Shown: piece after piece, positions 28,250-37,946 of the stretch
How positions within the stretch are numbered: position 1 is the first letter of the stretch
Layout of the letters: each line of letters opens with the position of its first letter
DNA from: Flavobacterium kingsejongi
GTDB taxonomy: Bacteria > Bacteroidota > Bacteroidia > Flavobacteriales > Flavobacteriaceae
Reading direction: 5' to 3'
Length of the DNA: 64,000 nucleotides
NCBI RefSeq assembly: GCF_003076475.1
Contig: NZ_CP020919.1
Location: forward strand, 3,348,001-3,412,000
Notes under the pieces: generated by a model
What the model saw: only the letters and a program-made list of their open reading frames with translations
What the model was told of the DNA's origin: nothing
Databases searched by the model: none
Translations under genes and position numbers: made by a program

Positions 28250-28918
28250 CTACTCCTCTTTCACTACGATAATGGTGGCTTTAAATCCCGTGGCCAGGTT
28301 CCACTGGTCACCCGAAATCAGGTTGCCTTTATCATCCCGAACCTGAAATTCGGCAGTATTAGGCCCGGAAGTTCCCTGATTCAGTGCTTCAAATACAATT
28401 TTATTGAATCCAGGTACCAATTCCAGGTCAAATCCCTGAAAATCGCTATCCAGTGCTACAACATCTTTGATGACAACATCATTTACATAGATTTTTATTA
28501 AATCACCATCAACTGCTCCAAAGTCCCTGTATTTCACCTTGATGGACTTGGTTTTACTCTTAAAGTCACCCAGGTATTGATTCCTGCGGTATTCTTTGGA
28601 GTCATCCCCTTCTCCTTTTGGTAAACTATTCTGTAACTTGTCTTCATACATTATTCCGGAACTCACCATTGTATTATTTTGCAACATAACATTGTCATTC
28701 TTTTTGCCAATCTGGTAGGTTCCTAATGAGGGCTGCGGTTTTGTTGCCCCGCCAAACAACGACGGAGTATTGGATGTAGTGGTTGGCGGTGTTGTAGTAG
28801 CAGGCTTAGCCGTGCTTTTTATAGGCGGAATGGACAGGGATTTCGTTCCTGTATCAAACTGTGCCGATGCCTGAAAGACTGCACAAAGAAGTATAATTGC
28901 TGAAAATATAAGTTTCAT
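28250..28918 (-). CDS. Secreted protein of unknown function
   Basis: 222 residues with a signal peptide (IFSAIILLCAVFQASAQ). It is followed by a low-complexity Thr/Pro/Ser linker at about 35-55 and a C-terminal domain of predicted beta strands (IKVKYRDFGAVDGDLIKIYV, then FDLELVPGFNKIVFEALNQG), which reads like an immunoglobulin-like or jelly-roll sandwich. I do not recognise a named family. It is probably periplasmic or surface-exposed. It is transcribed toward clpB, ending about 100 bp from it, and has no operon partner. Confidence 0.75.
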   Translation of the reverse strand: MKLIFSAIILLCAVFQASAQFDTGTKSLSIPPIKSTAKPATTTPPTTTSNTPSLFGGATKPQPSLGTYQIGKKNDNVMLQNNTMVSSGIMYEDKLQNSLPKGEGDDSKEYRRNQYLGDFKSKTKSIKVKYRDFGAVDGDLIKIYVNDVVIKDVVALDSDFQGFDLELVPGFNKIVFEALNQGTSGPNTAEFQVRDDKGNLISGDQWNLATGFKATIIVVKEE

Positions 28919-29212
28919 AACTGTTTTAATTTTAACTGAATTAAAAATTCAAGCCTAAAATAGACAAAAAAAATGGGCTTGCAGGGGGCTATATTTTAAA
29001 AGAGCCAGTATTAACACCGCTTTCACATTCACAAAGCTATTTGGTTTGTACTGTGAAGAATAGCATTTTTTATGCCGTAAAGATAAAATTTGAAATTTGT
29101 TTTCACCCAGGTTTTCAACATTAATATATTCTTAAAAATACTATTCCTACCGGGTAAGTTCCCTTAGAACTGTTTATCTTTACATAACACTTTAACAAAT
29201 TTACCTCATTTT

Positions 29213-30133
29213 ATGCTATTAGAAACCAAGATCCCTTTTACTTACCTCTTCAATAAAGTTAAAAAAGATATCCTCAGGGTTTTCATCATCTCGATTATCT
29301 TTCATACCGTCAAGCATTTTTATGCCCCATATCTTCCTAAAATTCCGATTACATTACCTACCGTTTTAGGAACCACCATCTCACTCCTGCTAGCTTTTCG
29401 TCTGAACCAGGCGTATGACCGTTGGTGGGAAGCCCGTAAAATATGGGGATCAATTGTAAATGACTCCCGTAGCCTTATATTACAATTAAAAGGTTTTGTG
29501 AAAGATACTTCTTTCAGGGACGACAATATTAAAGCACTGTATAAAAATATCGCTTACCGTCAGATCGGCTGGGGCTATTGCCTGGGGCAATCGTTGCGAA
29601 AAGACCACAATGCGATTGATGATATTGAATGTTTTGTGGCCGGAGAGGACATGCTGGAAATGCGTCGCCATAACAACAAGCCGTTGTTTTTAATTATGAA
29701 ACATTATAAAGACCTTAAAGAATTGCACAACCAGGATGCCATCAACGACTTCCAGGAAGTACAGCTCAATGCAACGATGGTACGACTTGTTGACTCTATG
29801 GGAGCCGCCGAACGTATTAAAAACACGGTATTCCCTTCGACGTACAGCCAGTTTATCCATTTTTTCATTTACCTGTTCCTGACATTGCTATCCATTTCAT
29901 TGGTAGAAAGTATGGGACTGTTTGAAATACCAACACTAATGCTTTTTGCTTCGACATTTTTCTTGGTGGAGAAATCCTCCCGACACATGCAAAACCCTTT
30001 TCAGAATAAACCTACCGACACGGCAATGACTTCTATTGCCCGTACGATAGAAATCAATATTAGGGAAATTCTAAAAGAAGATCCTGATACCATTCCTGAA
30101 CCTATTAAAGCCAACGGTTTTTACATCATGTAA
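29213..30133 (+). CDS. Bestrophin-family membrane channel
   Basis: 306 residues of the bestrophin/UPF0187 family. Typical segments are the first helix pair (VFIISIIFHTVKHF and LGTTISLLLAFRLNQAYDRW), the conserved WWEARKIWGSIVNDSR stretch and the second helix pair near FIHFFIYLFLTLLSISLV, followed by a soluble C-terminal part with a PFQNKPTDTAM motif. Bacterial members form pentameric ion channels in the inner membrane and can conduct cations or anions. It lies 61 bp upstream of an EcsC-family gene on the same strand; joint transcription is possible. Confidence 0.88.
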   Translation: MLLETKIPFTYLFNKVKKDILRVFIISIIFHTVKHFYAPYLPKIPITLPTVLGTTISLLLAFRLNQAYDRWWEARKIWGSIVNDSRSLILQLKGFVKDTSFRDDNIKALYKNIAYRQIGWGYCLGQSLRKDHNAIDDIECFVAGEDMLEMRRHNNKPLFLIMKHYKDLKELHNQDAINDFQEVQLNATMVRLVDSMGAAERIKNTVFPSTYSQFIHFFIYLFLTLLSISLVESMGLFEIPTLMLFASTFFLVEKSSRHMQNPFQNKPTDTAMTSIARTIEINIREILKEDPDTIPEPIKANGFYIM

Positions 30134-30194
30134 TCCCGATATTTTCCTTTTCGGTTCGCAGCGGAATGCAACTATACTACCTAAATACAAGACT

Positions 30195-30971
30195 ATGATG
30201 ACTGAAATAGAACGTGCCGACCTAGAGAAGGCCAAATATTACCTTGAAAATCCCGGGATTGCTTCCCAACTTACAAGCCTTATCGGTACTCCAATCGAAA
30301 AAGGGATTAGTATGCTACCCGAGAACTGGAACAGTAAAGTCGCCGATGTGGTAAATAAAGCCTTGTTGAAATCCAGCGAGATTGCCATATTCAGCATGAA
30401 AGATCCCAGTGCTAAAAAATCGTCTGATTACCTGCACAAGGTATCTGTTGCCATTACAGGAGGCCTTGGCGGATTCTTTGGTATTGCTGCCCTTGCGGTA
30501 GAATTGCCCATTACCACAACACTGATGATGCGCTCTATTGCCGATATTGCCCGTAGTGAAGGGGAAAACCTGAGTGACCTGCAAACAAAACTCGCCTGTA
30601 TTGAAGTCTTTGCCCTTGGCGGAACTTCCGCTACTGATGATGCTGCCGAAGCGGGTTATTTTGCCGTTCGTGCCGCACTCAGCCGTACGCTTTCAGGATC
30701 GGCCCGGCAAATTTTGGAAAAAGGAATTACCGAGCAAGGTTCACCGTTATTGATGCGTTTTATTGCCAAAGCAGCCGAACGCTTCAGTATCCAGATCACG
30801 GAAAAAGCAGCAGCACAGGCCATTCCAATTATTGGAGCAGCTGGTGGTGCGATCATTAATACCGTTTTTATCAATCATTTCCAAAATATGGCCCGTGGTC
30901 ATTTTATCGTGCGCCGCCTCGAACGTAAATACGGACCGGAAACCGTTGCCCACGAATATGCCATTGCATAA
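30195..30971 (+). CDS. EcsC-family protein
   Basis: 258 residues matching the EcsC family (PF12787). Seen are an N-terminal helical part, a glycine-rich hydrophobic centre (KVSVAITGGLGGFFGIAALA then LPITTTLMMRSIADIARS), CIEVFALGG, and a C-terminal AIPIIGAAGGAIINTVF segment. The biochemical role of the family is unclear; it may associate with membranes. Two adjacent ATG codons open the frame, and the first was taken. It follows the bestrophin gene on the same strand. Confidence 0.85.
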   Translation: MMTEIERADLEKAKYYLENPGIASQLTSLIGTPIEKGISMLPENWNSKVADVVNKALLKSSEIAIFSMKDPSAKKSSDYLHKVSVAITGGLGGFFGIAALAVELPITTTLMMRSIADIARSEGENLSDLQTKLACIEVFALGGTSATDDAAEAGYFAVRAALSRTLSGSARQILEKGITEQGSPLLMRFIAKAAERFSIQITEKAAAQAIPIIGAAGGAIINTVFINHFQNMARGHFIVRRLERKYGPETVAHEYAIA

Positions 30972-30992
30972 CATCAATCTATTAGATTGGTG
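30972..30992. terminator. Short hairpin after the EcsC gene
   Basis: CATCAATC / GATTGGTG stem (8 pairs, one wobble) with loop TATTA between the convergent EcsC gene and the tolC remnant. The T-rich stretch after it is weak. Confidence 0.4.
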
Positions 30993-31013
30993 CTTTATTA
31001 TCTAAAGTCTGTA

Positions 31014-31550
31014 TCAACGCCATCCACCACCCAGGCTACGGTATAAATCCACTACGGCCTGTAATTGCTGTAACCGATCGCTGATACTGCTTAATTGTGC
31101 TGCCAGAAGGCTTTGCTCAGAAGTCAGTACATCTGTATAATTCGTATTTGCAGTATATTTTAGTAAGGCTTTGGTATAATCCACCGATTTCTGCAAAAAC
31201 AAAAGCTGTTGGGTACGTATCGTTATTTTTTCCGAAGCCGCTTCATAATCATACAACGCATTTGATACTTCATTACCTGCGGTCAGCAAAGTCTTTTTGA
31301 GGGTCGCTAAATATTCCTGTTGCTGCGCTTTGGCAATTTCCAATCGTTGTTTATTCAGCCCTTTATTAAAAATAGGCTGAGTGAGTCCACCGATGATATT
31401 TCCGAATAACGTAGAAGTATTGAAAAAATCAGATAACTTTTCGTCTGATAATCCTCCTTGTGCCGTAATTGTAAGGGACGGGTAAAAGTACGTTTTCGCA
31501 GTATTAATCATTTCAAAATAATACCGCAGCTGGTATTCTGCTTCCTGCAC
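31014..31550 (-). pseudogene. C-terminal remnant of a TolC/NodT-family efflux channel
   Basis: 178 codons match the last 40 percent of an outer membrane efflux protein (MINTAKTYFYPSLTITAQGG near its start, LLKYTANTNYTDVLTSEQSL and a final LYRSLGGGW, the classic NodT/CusC ending). The upstream part has been replaced at position 31551 by the istB-side end of an IS21-family element. No N-terminal half is found on the far side of the IS block, so sequence was deleted, not just interrupted. The GTG at the edge is not a real start. The remnant has lost its signal peptide and is very unlikely to be functional. Confidence 0.88.
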
Positions 31551-31710
31551 TGCAAATTCCGGTTATATTGATCACCCCATTCCGTTTTAAAGTGAGCACC
31601 TGATTCCAGTTCAAAATGACCACCTAATTCCGGTGCAAAGTGAGCACCTCCGTTTTGATTAAAAACTATATTTTTTCATCTGTTAATTAGTATTCAAATA
31701 TAATAAAATA

Positions 31711-32448
31711 TCACTCTTTGTTTATTCCTCTTTTCTTTCTCATGGATTCTCCATGTAATTCAAGCCTATGAGATTGGTGTATAAGTCTGTCTAATATTGC
31801 ATCGGCTATCGTTTTTTCTCCAATTATATCATACCAGCCTTGAACTGGTATTTGTGATGTCACGATTATAGAGCCGTTATTATGCCTGTCCTCTATGATC
31901 TCTAAAAGAGTAATTCGGTTATGGCTGTCAAGTGCCTGGAGTCCAAAATCATCAAGTATTATAACATCCTGTCTTTGTATTTTGGTAAGTTCCCGTAGAT
32001 AAGTACCATCTGCTTTAGCCATTTTTAGTCTAGCGAACAATTTTGAGGTATTAAAATAACTTACCTTAAAACCCTGTATACAGGCTTGATAACCTAATGC
32101 AGTACCTAAATAACTTTTACCGACACCGGTGCTTCCAGTGATTAAAATGTTTTCGTTTTTCTCTATAAATTCGCATTCTGCCAGACGCAGTACCATGTTT
32201 CGGTCCAGGTTACGTGATACATCAAAATTGATACTTTCAATATTTGATTTGTAATGGAATTTGGCATTAGTGATACTTCGTTCAATACGACGATTGTACC
32301 TTTCATCCCATTCTGCATCAATAATCATCGATACAAACTGGTCAAGGGTATAATGATCTGTTTTCCCGCTTTCAATGGCTGTTTTAAAAGCATTAAACAT
32401 GCCATAAAGCTTCATTTGTTTCATTTTGGTTACTGTGGATTCATTCAT
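31711..32448 (-). CDS. istB: IS21-family helper ATPase IstB, copy A
   Basis: 245 residues, AAA+ ATPase of the DnaC/IstB family. Walker A is GSTGVGKSYLG and Walker B VIILDDFG; a TSQIPVQGWYDIIGE segment follows. It assists the IstA transposase in target choice. It lies 16 bp downstream of istA on the same strand. Its protein sequence is identical to that of copy B. Confidence 0.93.
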   Translation of the reverse strand: MNESTVTKMKQMKLYGMFNAFKTAIESGKTDHYTLDQFVSMIIDAEWDERYNRRIERSITNAKFHYKSNIESINFDVSRNLDRNMVLRLAECEFIEKNENILITGSTGVGKSYLGTALGYQACIQGFKVSYFNTSKLFARLKMAKADGTYLRELTKIQRQDVIILDDFGLQALDSHNRITLLEIIEDRHNNGSIIVTSQIPVQGWYDIIGEKTIADAILDRLIHQSHRLELHGESMRKKRGINKE

Positions 32449-32464
32449 TTTTTCAAGATTTAAT

Positions 32465-34012
32465 TTAGTTATAATAGTGTTTTCCTCTTATGTTACTGTG
32501 ATCGGGAAGTTCCTGCTCAGGTTCTTGATCAAAATCAATATGATCCAAGTTGTTTTCTAAAATGTTTTGTATGGTCTTAAAATTGTAAATTTTAAAATCA
32601 AGTGCCCGCCTGCAGGCATTTATTAATCGCTGTCTGCCTACCTTTTTTTCAAAATTCAGTATTCCTAAACAGCTTTTATAAGCCTGTTCTGGATGATTTC
32701 TGCTTTCGATTATCTGCATTATATATTCTCCTACTGACTCATCAATATTATTAGCCCATTCAATGAAGCGGGCAGCACTCCATTGGGCTACAAATTGATG
32801 TGTACTGGCTAAATGCTCAGGAGTTGTTGTATAGACATAAGGTTTGTAGTTTCTTGGATGTACAGCTATTCGATTGTATTTATAATAAATCTCTACTGTT
32901 GATTTGGTATATAACAGCTTGGCTTTCTTCTTTACATATTGATACGGAACGCTGTAATAGTTTTTGTCCTGGCTTAATTGAACATGACCGTTTTGCATTA
33001 CTGTTGCAAAAGACTGGTATTTAATTTCAAAACGATCTTGTGGGAGTGGACGCAGTTTTTCTTTCTCGTCTTCTAAAAATAATTCAAAGCGGGAATAAGG
33101 GCGTCCTGTCAGTTTTCTGTTATTGTGAGAGTCAAGTAAATCCCAGATCTGCTGGTTTAATTCTTCCAGAGAAAAGAACTTAGTTTCTTTTATGGTTACA
33201 TAAATCCTTCGATATAATATCTTAACAGCTCCTTCAACTAGTGACTTGTCTCTGGGCCTGTAAGCTCTGGCAGGTAAAATTGTGGTTTCGTAATGTTCTG
33301 CTAAATCAGCCAGGGTTTCATTGATTGTCGGTTCAAAACGACTGCTTTTTATTACGGCAGATTTTAAATTATCTGGAACAATGGCGGCAGGAGTGCCTTC
33401 AAAAAAGCGCATGGCATTTTCTACCGAGTCAACAAAGTTTTCCTTTTGCTGGCTCATGGAAGCTTCAGCATACGTGTATTGGCTAGCGCCCAATATTGCT
33501 ACAAAAAATTGTACTTCTTTGACTTCTCCAGTATCTATATCAATAATTGAGAGTGTCTTTCCGGCATAATCAACATACATTTTATCACCAGCCTTATGGT
33601 TCATATGCATGACCGGATTAACTCGTTTGCCCCATATATTGTAATGATAATGAAATTGTGAAGTTCGATAACCATCAGGATTTACAGCAATATATTGTTC
33701 CCACATATGCTGTACGGTAACGCCAACTTTTTTTAGTTCACGTTCCATTTTAGGAAAAAAATCATAAAGTGTCTGTAATCTCGGGCTAATGGCCTCTACA
33801 CTAGTCTGGGAGAATAAAAGTTCCAGCTCTGCATCGGTTTTTTGGTCGATTAATTCAAAGCTTAATTCGAGAACTTCAAATAAAGAAATATATTTCTTTA
33901 CCGTATTTCTTGAAAGGGATAAGTAGCTACTTATAAATAACTTACTCTTTCCATTACAATAGAATTTAATTACTTTTCTAATTTTACTCATGTCTGTTAT
34001 TTTGTTTGCCAT
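32465..34012 (-). CDS. istA: IS21-family transposase IstA, copy A
   Basis: 515 residues with an N-terminal helix-turn-helix (LFISSYLSLSRNTVKKYISL), then a DDE integrase core: Asp in KMYVDYAGKTLS, Asp in IVPDNLKSAV and Glu in RDKSLVEGAVKIL. A C-terminal beta domain follows. The frame is intact and identical in protein sequence to copy B, so both copies may be active and are recent. Confidence 0.94.
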   Translation of the reverse strand: MANKITDMSKIRKVIKFYCNGKSKLFISSYLSLSRNTVKKYISLFEVLELSFELIDQKTDAELELLFSQTSVEAISPRLQTLYDFFPKMERELKKVGVTVQHMWEQYIAVNPDGYRTSQFHYHYNIWGKRVNPVMHMNHKAGDKMYVDYAGKTLSIIDIDTGEVKEVQFFVAILGASQYTYAEASMSQQKENFVDSVENAMRFFEGTPAAIVPDNLKSAVIKSSRFEPTINETLADLAEHYETTILPARAYRPRDKSLVEGAVKILYRRIYVTIKETKFFSLEELNQQIWDLLDSHNNRKLTGRPYSRFELFLEDEKEKLRPLPQDRFEIKYQSFATVMQNGHVQLSQDKNYYSVPYQYVKKKAKLLYTKSTVEIYYKYNRIAVHPRNYKPYVYTTTPEHLASTHQFVAQWSAARFIEWANNIDESVGEYIMQIIESRNHPEQAYKSCLGILNFEKKVGRQRLINACRRALDFKIYNFKTIQNILENNLDHIDFDQEPEQELPDHSNIRGKHYYN

Positions 34013-34192
34013 AATCCGTAAATTTTTAACGAATGTATGGTTCTAACAACATGAAAAAATCAATAGTTTTTAATACTTAATTCACCACAAAACTTGGTGG
34101 TCAATTTGCTCCGGAATTAGGTGGTCAGTTTGCTCCGGAACGGGTGGTCAATTTACTCCGGAATTAGGTGGTCAAATTGACCGGTTTTTCCA

Positions 34193-34197
34193 ATTAC
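34193..34197. repeat. Half of a split IS21 target duplication (ATTAC)
   Basis: Directly after the istA-side end of copy A. Its reverse complement GTAAT occurs directly after the istB-side end of copy B at 42475. The two would form a normal 5-bp target duplication if the DNA between the IS copies were flipped. Confidence 0.55.
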
Positions 34198-34400
34198 CAA
34201 TTTGGTTACGCAATAAAATTAATTAAGGAGCAGTCGTCCTTAAACGTAATGTCTTTTTTTGGAATTGTTTGGCTTGATATGTCAAATGGATGCACCTACG
34301 GGCAATAGATAATTTTACAGTTAAATCTTATTTTCGATAAAAAAAAGCCGAACAGTATACTTAAATTTTTTTATTATCTACGCAATTATTTTATTAGATA

Positions 34401-34430
34401 GTTGACAGTCGTCTATTGTACAATTGTCTA
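34401..34430. promoter_or_regulatory. Candidate operator upstream of the XRE controller
   Basis: A palindrome ATTGTACAAT (34415-34424) is flanked by repeated GTCTA/GTC motifs (GACAGTCGTCTATTG ... TTGTCTA). It sits 21-50 bp before the XRE start. Such paired symmetric sites are typical of small controller proteins of restriction systems. The remainder of 34198-34400 shows no gene. Confidence 0.4.
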
Positions 34431-34450
34431 CTAAATGCGATTTTGGCTAT

Positions 34451-34663
34451 ATGGAAGATGTTAGAATAAAATTTGGCGCAAAAATAAAAGCATTAAGAAT
34501 CTCAAAGGGATATTCTCAAGAAAAACTTGCTGAACTCGCTGATTTAGACAGAACTTACATTCCTGGTATAGAAAGTGGAAAGCGAAATGTTTCAATTATT
34601 GTAATAGAGAAAATAGCAAAAGCTTTTCAACTTACCATCTCTGATTTGACAAACAGCTTATAA
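34451..34663 (+). CDS. Small XRE/controller-type DNA-binding protein
   Basis: 70 residues from the ATG at 34451 (MEDVRIKFGAKIKALR); an upstream ATG at 34424 would add nine poorly fitting residues and overlap the palindrome. It is a single helix-turn-helix domain (KGYSQEKLAELADLDRTYI, then GIESGKRNVSI) closely resembling controller (C) proteins of restriction-modification systems. It lies 71 bp upstream of dptF on the same strand and probably times or limits expression of the dpt restriction genes. This role is inferred from family and context. Confidence 0.82.
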   Translation: MEDVRIKFGAKIKALRISKGYSQEKLAELADLDRTYIPGIESGKRNVSIIVIEKIAKAFQLTISDLTNSL

Positions 34664-34734
34664 GCATTGAATCGTATTGTCAAATTTTGGGACATATTCT
34701 GCATTTTAGCCACATTTAATCTAATAAAAATTCA

Positions 34735-36477
34735 ATGTCATTAAATCCATTACTAGAAGAATTAAAAAAGCTGAGGGATTCGTCAAAGTACGCTGTGGCG
34801 CAAGGTGCTTATTCAAATTTAAATGAATTTAAAAAGTATCTACATGTTGAGCGAGACGTTGAGAAAAAATTAAAAAAAATCATCTCAAAAGCAAGTGAAA
34901 AAGATGATGCTCAATTATTGCTTGTTTGTGGCAATGTTGGTGATGGAAAATCACATATACTTTCGCATCTGCATGATGAGCTTAAAAGTGTTATCTCACA
35001 ATTTAGAATTCATAATGATGCAACAGAATCGCATAACCCTAATGAATCTTCCAATGAAACGCTTTATAAATTATTACACGGATTTAAGGATGAGAATATA
35101 ACTGCTTCAAAAGACAAAATTATTCTGGCAATCAATTTAGGTACTTTAAGTAAGTTTATTGAAGAATTTGGTGAAGAATTTAAAATCTTAAAAAACTATA
35201 TTTCATCAAGTAAAATATTAGATACAGATTTAATTCATGATGATGAATTTGATAGCAAAAGCAATTTTCACCATGTGAATTTTACTGATTATCATATGTA
35301 TTCACTGACTGAAAATGGGCCTACCTCTAAAGTCATTTCTACCCTACTTGAAAAAATAGTTGCTACTAATGAAGCAAACGCAATACATAAAGCCTACCTG
35401 GAGTATAAAGTTATTAATTCGAACAAAGTATGTTGTCCAATACTATACAATTATGAATTTCTATTTAGTGAAAACAACAGAAATATCATATCACAACTGA
35501 TAGTAAAATCCATAATTAAAAGTAAAGAAATAGTATCAATCCGTACTTTATTAAACTTTGTATATGATATAATTGTCCCAGTTGATCTATCTGTTTTTAA
35601 TGAAGCTGATTATTTCAAAGTAATCGAAAGAATGAATGGTCCTCAATATATTTCAAATTTAATTCCTAACTATTTATTTGAGCATCCGGAGCTTTCCAGT
35701 TTATTTGAAAAAATTGAGAGTTTGGACCCTTGTCTTCATAGAGATGCTGCTACCGATGATGTATTATTAACCTTGATAAATGCAGAGAATGCACTTGATG
35801 TTTTTTCAAAGCATATTGAAAAAACATATTTGGAGAAAATTGAACCAAAACTAATAAAGGTAACAATTTCAAAACCTGACCTCTCTCGATTCTTTATGAG
35901 GTTAAACTATTTTAGTAACTACTTTGAAAAAGATTATTTGAAAGACACTGATTATAATGAGTATTTAGTTTGGCTCTTCCATTATAACAATCATAACCCT
36001 ATTTACATTAAAAAGATATATAACCTTGTTGAAAATGCGGCCAGGAATTGGAATGGGGATCCAAAAGCAGATGATAAAGTAGTTATTAATGTTGGAAAAA
36101 AACAAACTCAATATAGAGTATTTAAAGATTTTGAAGTCATTCCAGATGTGAATCCGTTAAAAGAAAAAAAGGATTCCTTAGTTAATAAATTTACACAAGA
36201 ATTTTCTTTATCCTTTAAAATAAATAATGAAAGAGAAACCATAAGGGTTCATGTCGATTTCAGTTTGTTTAAAATACTGAAAATGATTTCGCAAGGATAT
36301 AGGCCTAATAAAAAAGACAACAATAACTATGTTTATTTTGTTAATTCTATCAATATTTTAATCAATCAGAACAACAATAAAGCGGCATTGTATATTGACG
36401 AAGTTAACATTGGAAAACCGGTTGATTACAAATTTTCCAAAGACGCTTTTAGCGGCTATAAATTCCAAGTGATATGA
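34735..36477 (+). CDS. dptF: Phosphorothioation-dependent restriction protein DptF
   Basis: 580 residues. The opening pattern (LKKLRDSSKYAVAQGAY, then KYLHVERDVEKKLKK), the P-loop CGNVGDGKSHILSHL at residues 65-79 and the following FRIHNDATESHNPNES are characteristic of DptF, a P-loop protein of the DptFGH restriction complex. DptFGH attacks DNA that lacks phosphorothioate marks placed by the Dnd modification enzymes. It overlaps dptG by 4 bp (ATGA). Base composition is clearly more AT-rich than the core genes nearby, which suggests transfer. The identification rests on recalled family patterns, not on a search. Confidence 0.83.
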   Translation: MSLNPLLEELKKLRDSSKYAVAQGAYSNLNEFKKYLHVERDVEKKLKKIISKASEKDDAQLLLVCGNVGDGKSHILSHLHDELKSVISQFRIHNDATESHNPNESSNETLYKLLHGFKDENITASKDKIILAINLGTLSKFIEEFGEEFKILKNYISSSKILDTDLIHDDEFDSKSNFHHVNFTDYHMYSLTENGPTSKVISTLLEKIVATNEANAIHKAYLEYKVINSNKVCCPILYNYEFLFSENNRNIISQLIVKSIIKSKEIVSIRTLLNFVYDIIVPVDLSVFNEADYFKVIERMNGPQYISNLIPNYLFEHPELSSLFEKIESLDPCLHRDAATDDVLLTLINAENALDVFSKHIEKTYLEKIEPKLIKVTISKPDLSRFFMRLNYFSNYFEKDYLKDTDYNEYLVWLFHYNNHNPIYIKKIYNLVENAARNWNGDPKADDKVVINVGKKQTQYRVFKDFEVIPDVNPLKEKKDSLVNKFTQEFSLSFKINNERETIRVHVDFSLFKILKMISQGYRPNKKDNNNYVYFVNSINILINQNNNKAALYIDEVNIGKPVDYKFSKDAFSGYKFQVI

Positions 36478-37946
36478 TGCAAATAGAATTAAATAAATCC
36501 GGATCAAACAGTCTTGAAAAAAGATATTTTAAAAACAAAACTTTTAGTCATGTCACTGGAAATCAAATAAGATTATTGCCATTTAAAACGAATCCCAGTG
36601 GTGATACTTTTACTGAAGATTTTAAATCCTTTCAAGGTATTATTGGTGAATTATTTAGAATTTTAAATAACAAATCACAGGTTGAATTGAAACAAACTGA
36701 TAGTTCTTTCAAGATTGAGCTTAAAGAAATTATTGTAAAAAAAGCCATTTCTAAAGTCGAAACTCAAAATATTGAGGAATTAAAAAACATGCTTTCCAAA
36801 ATATTCTTTGATGAAGAAAATGGATTAATAAAATTCAACATTAAGACTCTTTCTTATATGAATTTTATAAATTCTAATAACGCCATAAAAGAAGTTTCAA
36901 AATTTATTTTTGATATTTTTTTAAATGACAATTTTGATCCAAATAGTTTAGATCAGGATACAAATCATGAAAACATATTACATCAATTAATACTTCAATG
37001 TTTACCTGAACTATCAGTTTTAACATCTAAATCAAAGGGTTTAACATATCATAATTTATTTCCAGAGATAAAGGAGCGGTTTGTAGAGGACTTTGCATTT
37101 TTAGCAAAAAATAGTTCTTTTCTATTAAAACACGTTGAAGACTTTTTTAAATATTATTATTTTCATTATTTAAGCCAGTTAATACTTCGTTTTAATGATT
37201 TTGGTATTGCAAAAGCAAGAATAAAACCTATCTATTACACAATGGATTGGGAAACTATATCAGAAACCAGATTACTAAGTCATACAGTTGGTTGGAAGCA
37301 ATTAAACAAATCTTCAGAATCTGTTTTTGCACATGTAAACACTATAGAATTGTTAAATTATATCTATGTTGATGAAAAACCAGTTGAAGACTATCAAAAC
37401 ATTATAAATATTTGCAACAGCTTTAGTCCTGATGAAAAAGAGAAATTTCAAGATTGTTTAAATGAATTAATCATTTTTTACACAGAAAATATTACTGTTT
37501 TTGATACAGGAAAAAACTGGGCAGATTGTGACCGTTTATTAGAACTTGATCTATTTTATAACAATCTTTCAGATAATATCCTTAAGGGTATTTATTCACT
37601 TTGGTTTAAAATAAAATATCAATTTGAAAACTCGTCCAGGAGTAAACCTTATGGCGACTATTCAAAGTGGTACTCCCAGTTTGGAAAAGTAAATTATACT
37701 AAGTTCAGAGGTAGATTAGGTAATACAACGGTTTTATCACAAGAACTTTTATTGTTCTTAACAAGAATATGCATCGGAAGCGAAGATAAGATCCGATTAA
37801 AAACATTGTGGGATAAATTAAAAGACAGAGGAATTGTCTTTGATGAAACGACAAAATTGGAAATTACCAAATTGTTTGAAAAAATTAATTTAATTGAGAA
37901 AAAAAGTGATAGCGGAGATGCACAATACGTCAAGTCAACTATATAA
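36474..37946 (+). CDS. dptG: Phosphorothioation-dependent restriction protein DptG
   Basis: 490 residues, AT-rich. It begins MMQIELNKSGSNSLEKRYFK and soon shows the QIRLLPFKTNPSGDTF element that I associate with DptG. The rest is helical with KARIKPIYYTMDWETISETR and HTVGWKQLN segments. No catalytic motif is visible. It sits between dptF (4-bp overlap) and dptH (29-bp overlap), the conserved F-G-H order of the phosphorothioation-dependent restriction genes. Assignment is by motif and gene order. Confidence 0.77.
   Translation: MMQIELNKSGSNSLEKRYFKNKTFSHVTGNQIRLLPFKTNPSGDTFTEDFKSFQGIIGELFRILNNKSQVELKQTDSSFKIELKEIIVKKAISKVETQNIEELKNMLSKIFFDEENGLIKFNIKTLSYMNFINSNNAIKEVSKFIFDIFLNDNFDPNSLDQDTNHENILHQLILQCLPELSVLTSKSKGLTYHNLFPEIKERFVEDFAFLAKNSSFLLKHVEDFFKYYYFHYLSQLILRFNDFGIAKARIKPIYYTMDWETISETRLLSHTVGWKQLNKSSESVFAHVNTIELLNYIYVDEKPVEDYQNIINICNSFSPDEKEKFQDCLNELIIFYTENITVFDTGKNWADCDRLLELDLFYNNLSDNILKGIYSLWFKIKYQFENSSRSKPYGDYSKWYSQFGKVNYTKFRGRLGNTTVLSQELLLFLTRICIGSEDKIRLKTLWDKLKDRGIVFDETTKLEITKLFEKINLIEKKSDSGDAQYVKSTI

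Larger units (their letters stand above)
31551..34192 (-). mobile_element. IS21-family element, copy A (minus orientation)
   Basis: 2642 bp bounded by 5'-TG ... CA-3' ends: TGCAAATTCCGG on the istB side (31551) and the complement of TGGAAAAACCGG on the istA side (ending 34192). Each end holds several spaced copies of a CCGGA-type, TTGACCACC-like motif, the multiple transposase-binding sites typical of the family. It has the same length and encoded proteins as copy B at 39833-42474 but is inverted. Its own flanks (GCAC on the left, ATTAC on the right) do not match, so it has no intact target duplication. Confidence 0.92.

Noticed and set aside
31548..31550. GTG as a real start of the TolC fragment
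   Set aside because: It lies exactly at the IS boundary; the protein would lack a signal peptide and more than half of the channel.
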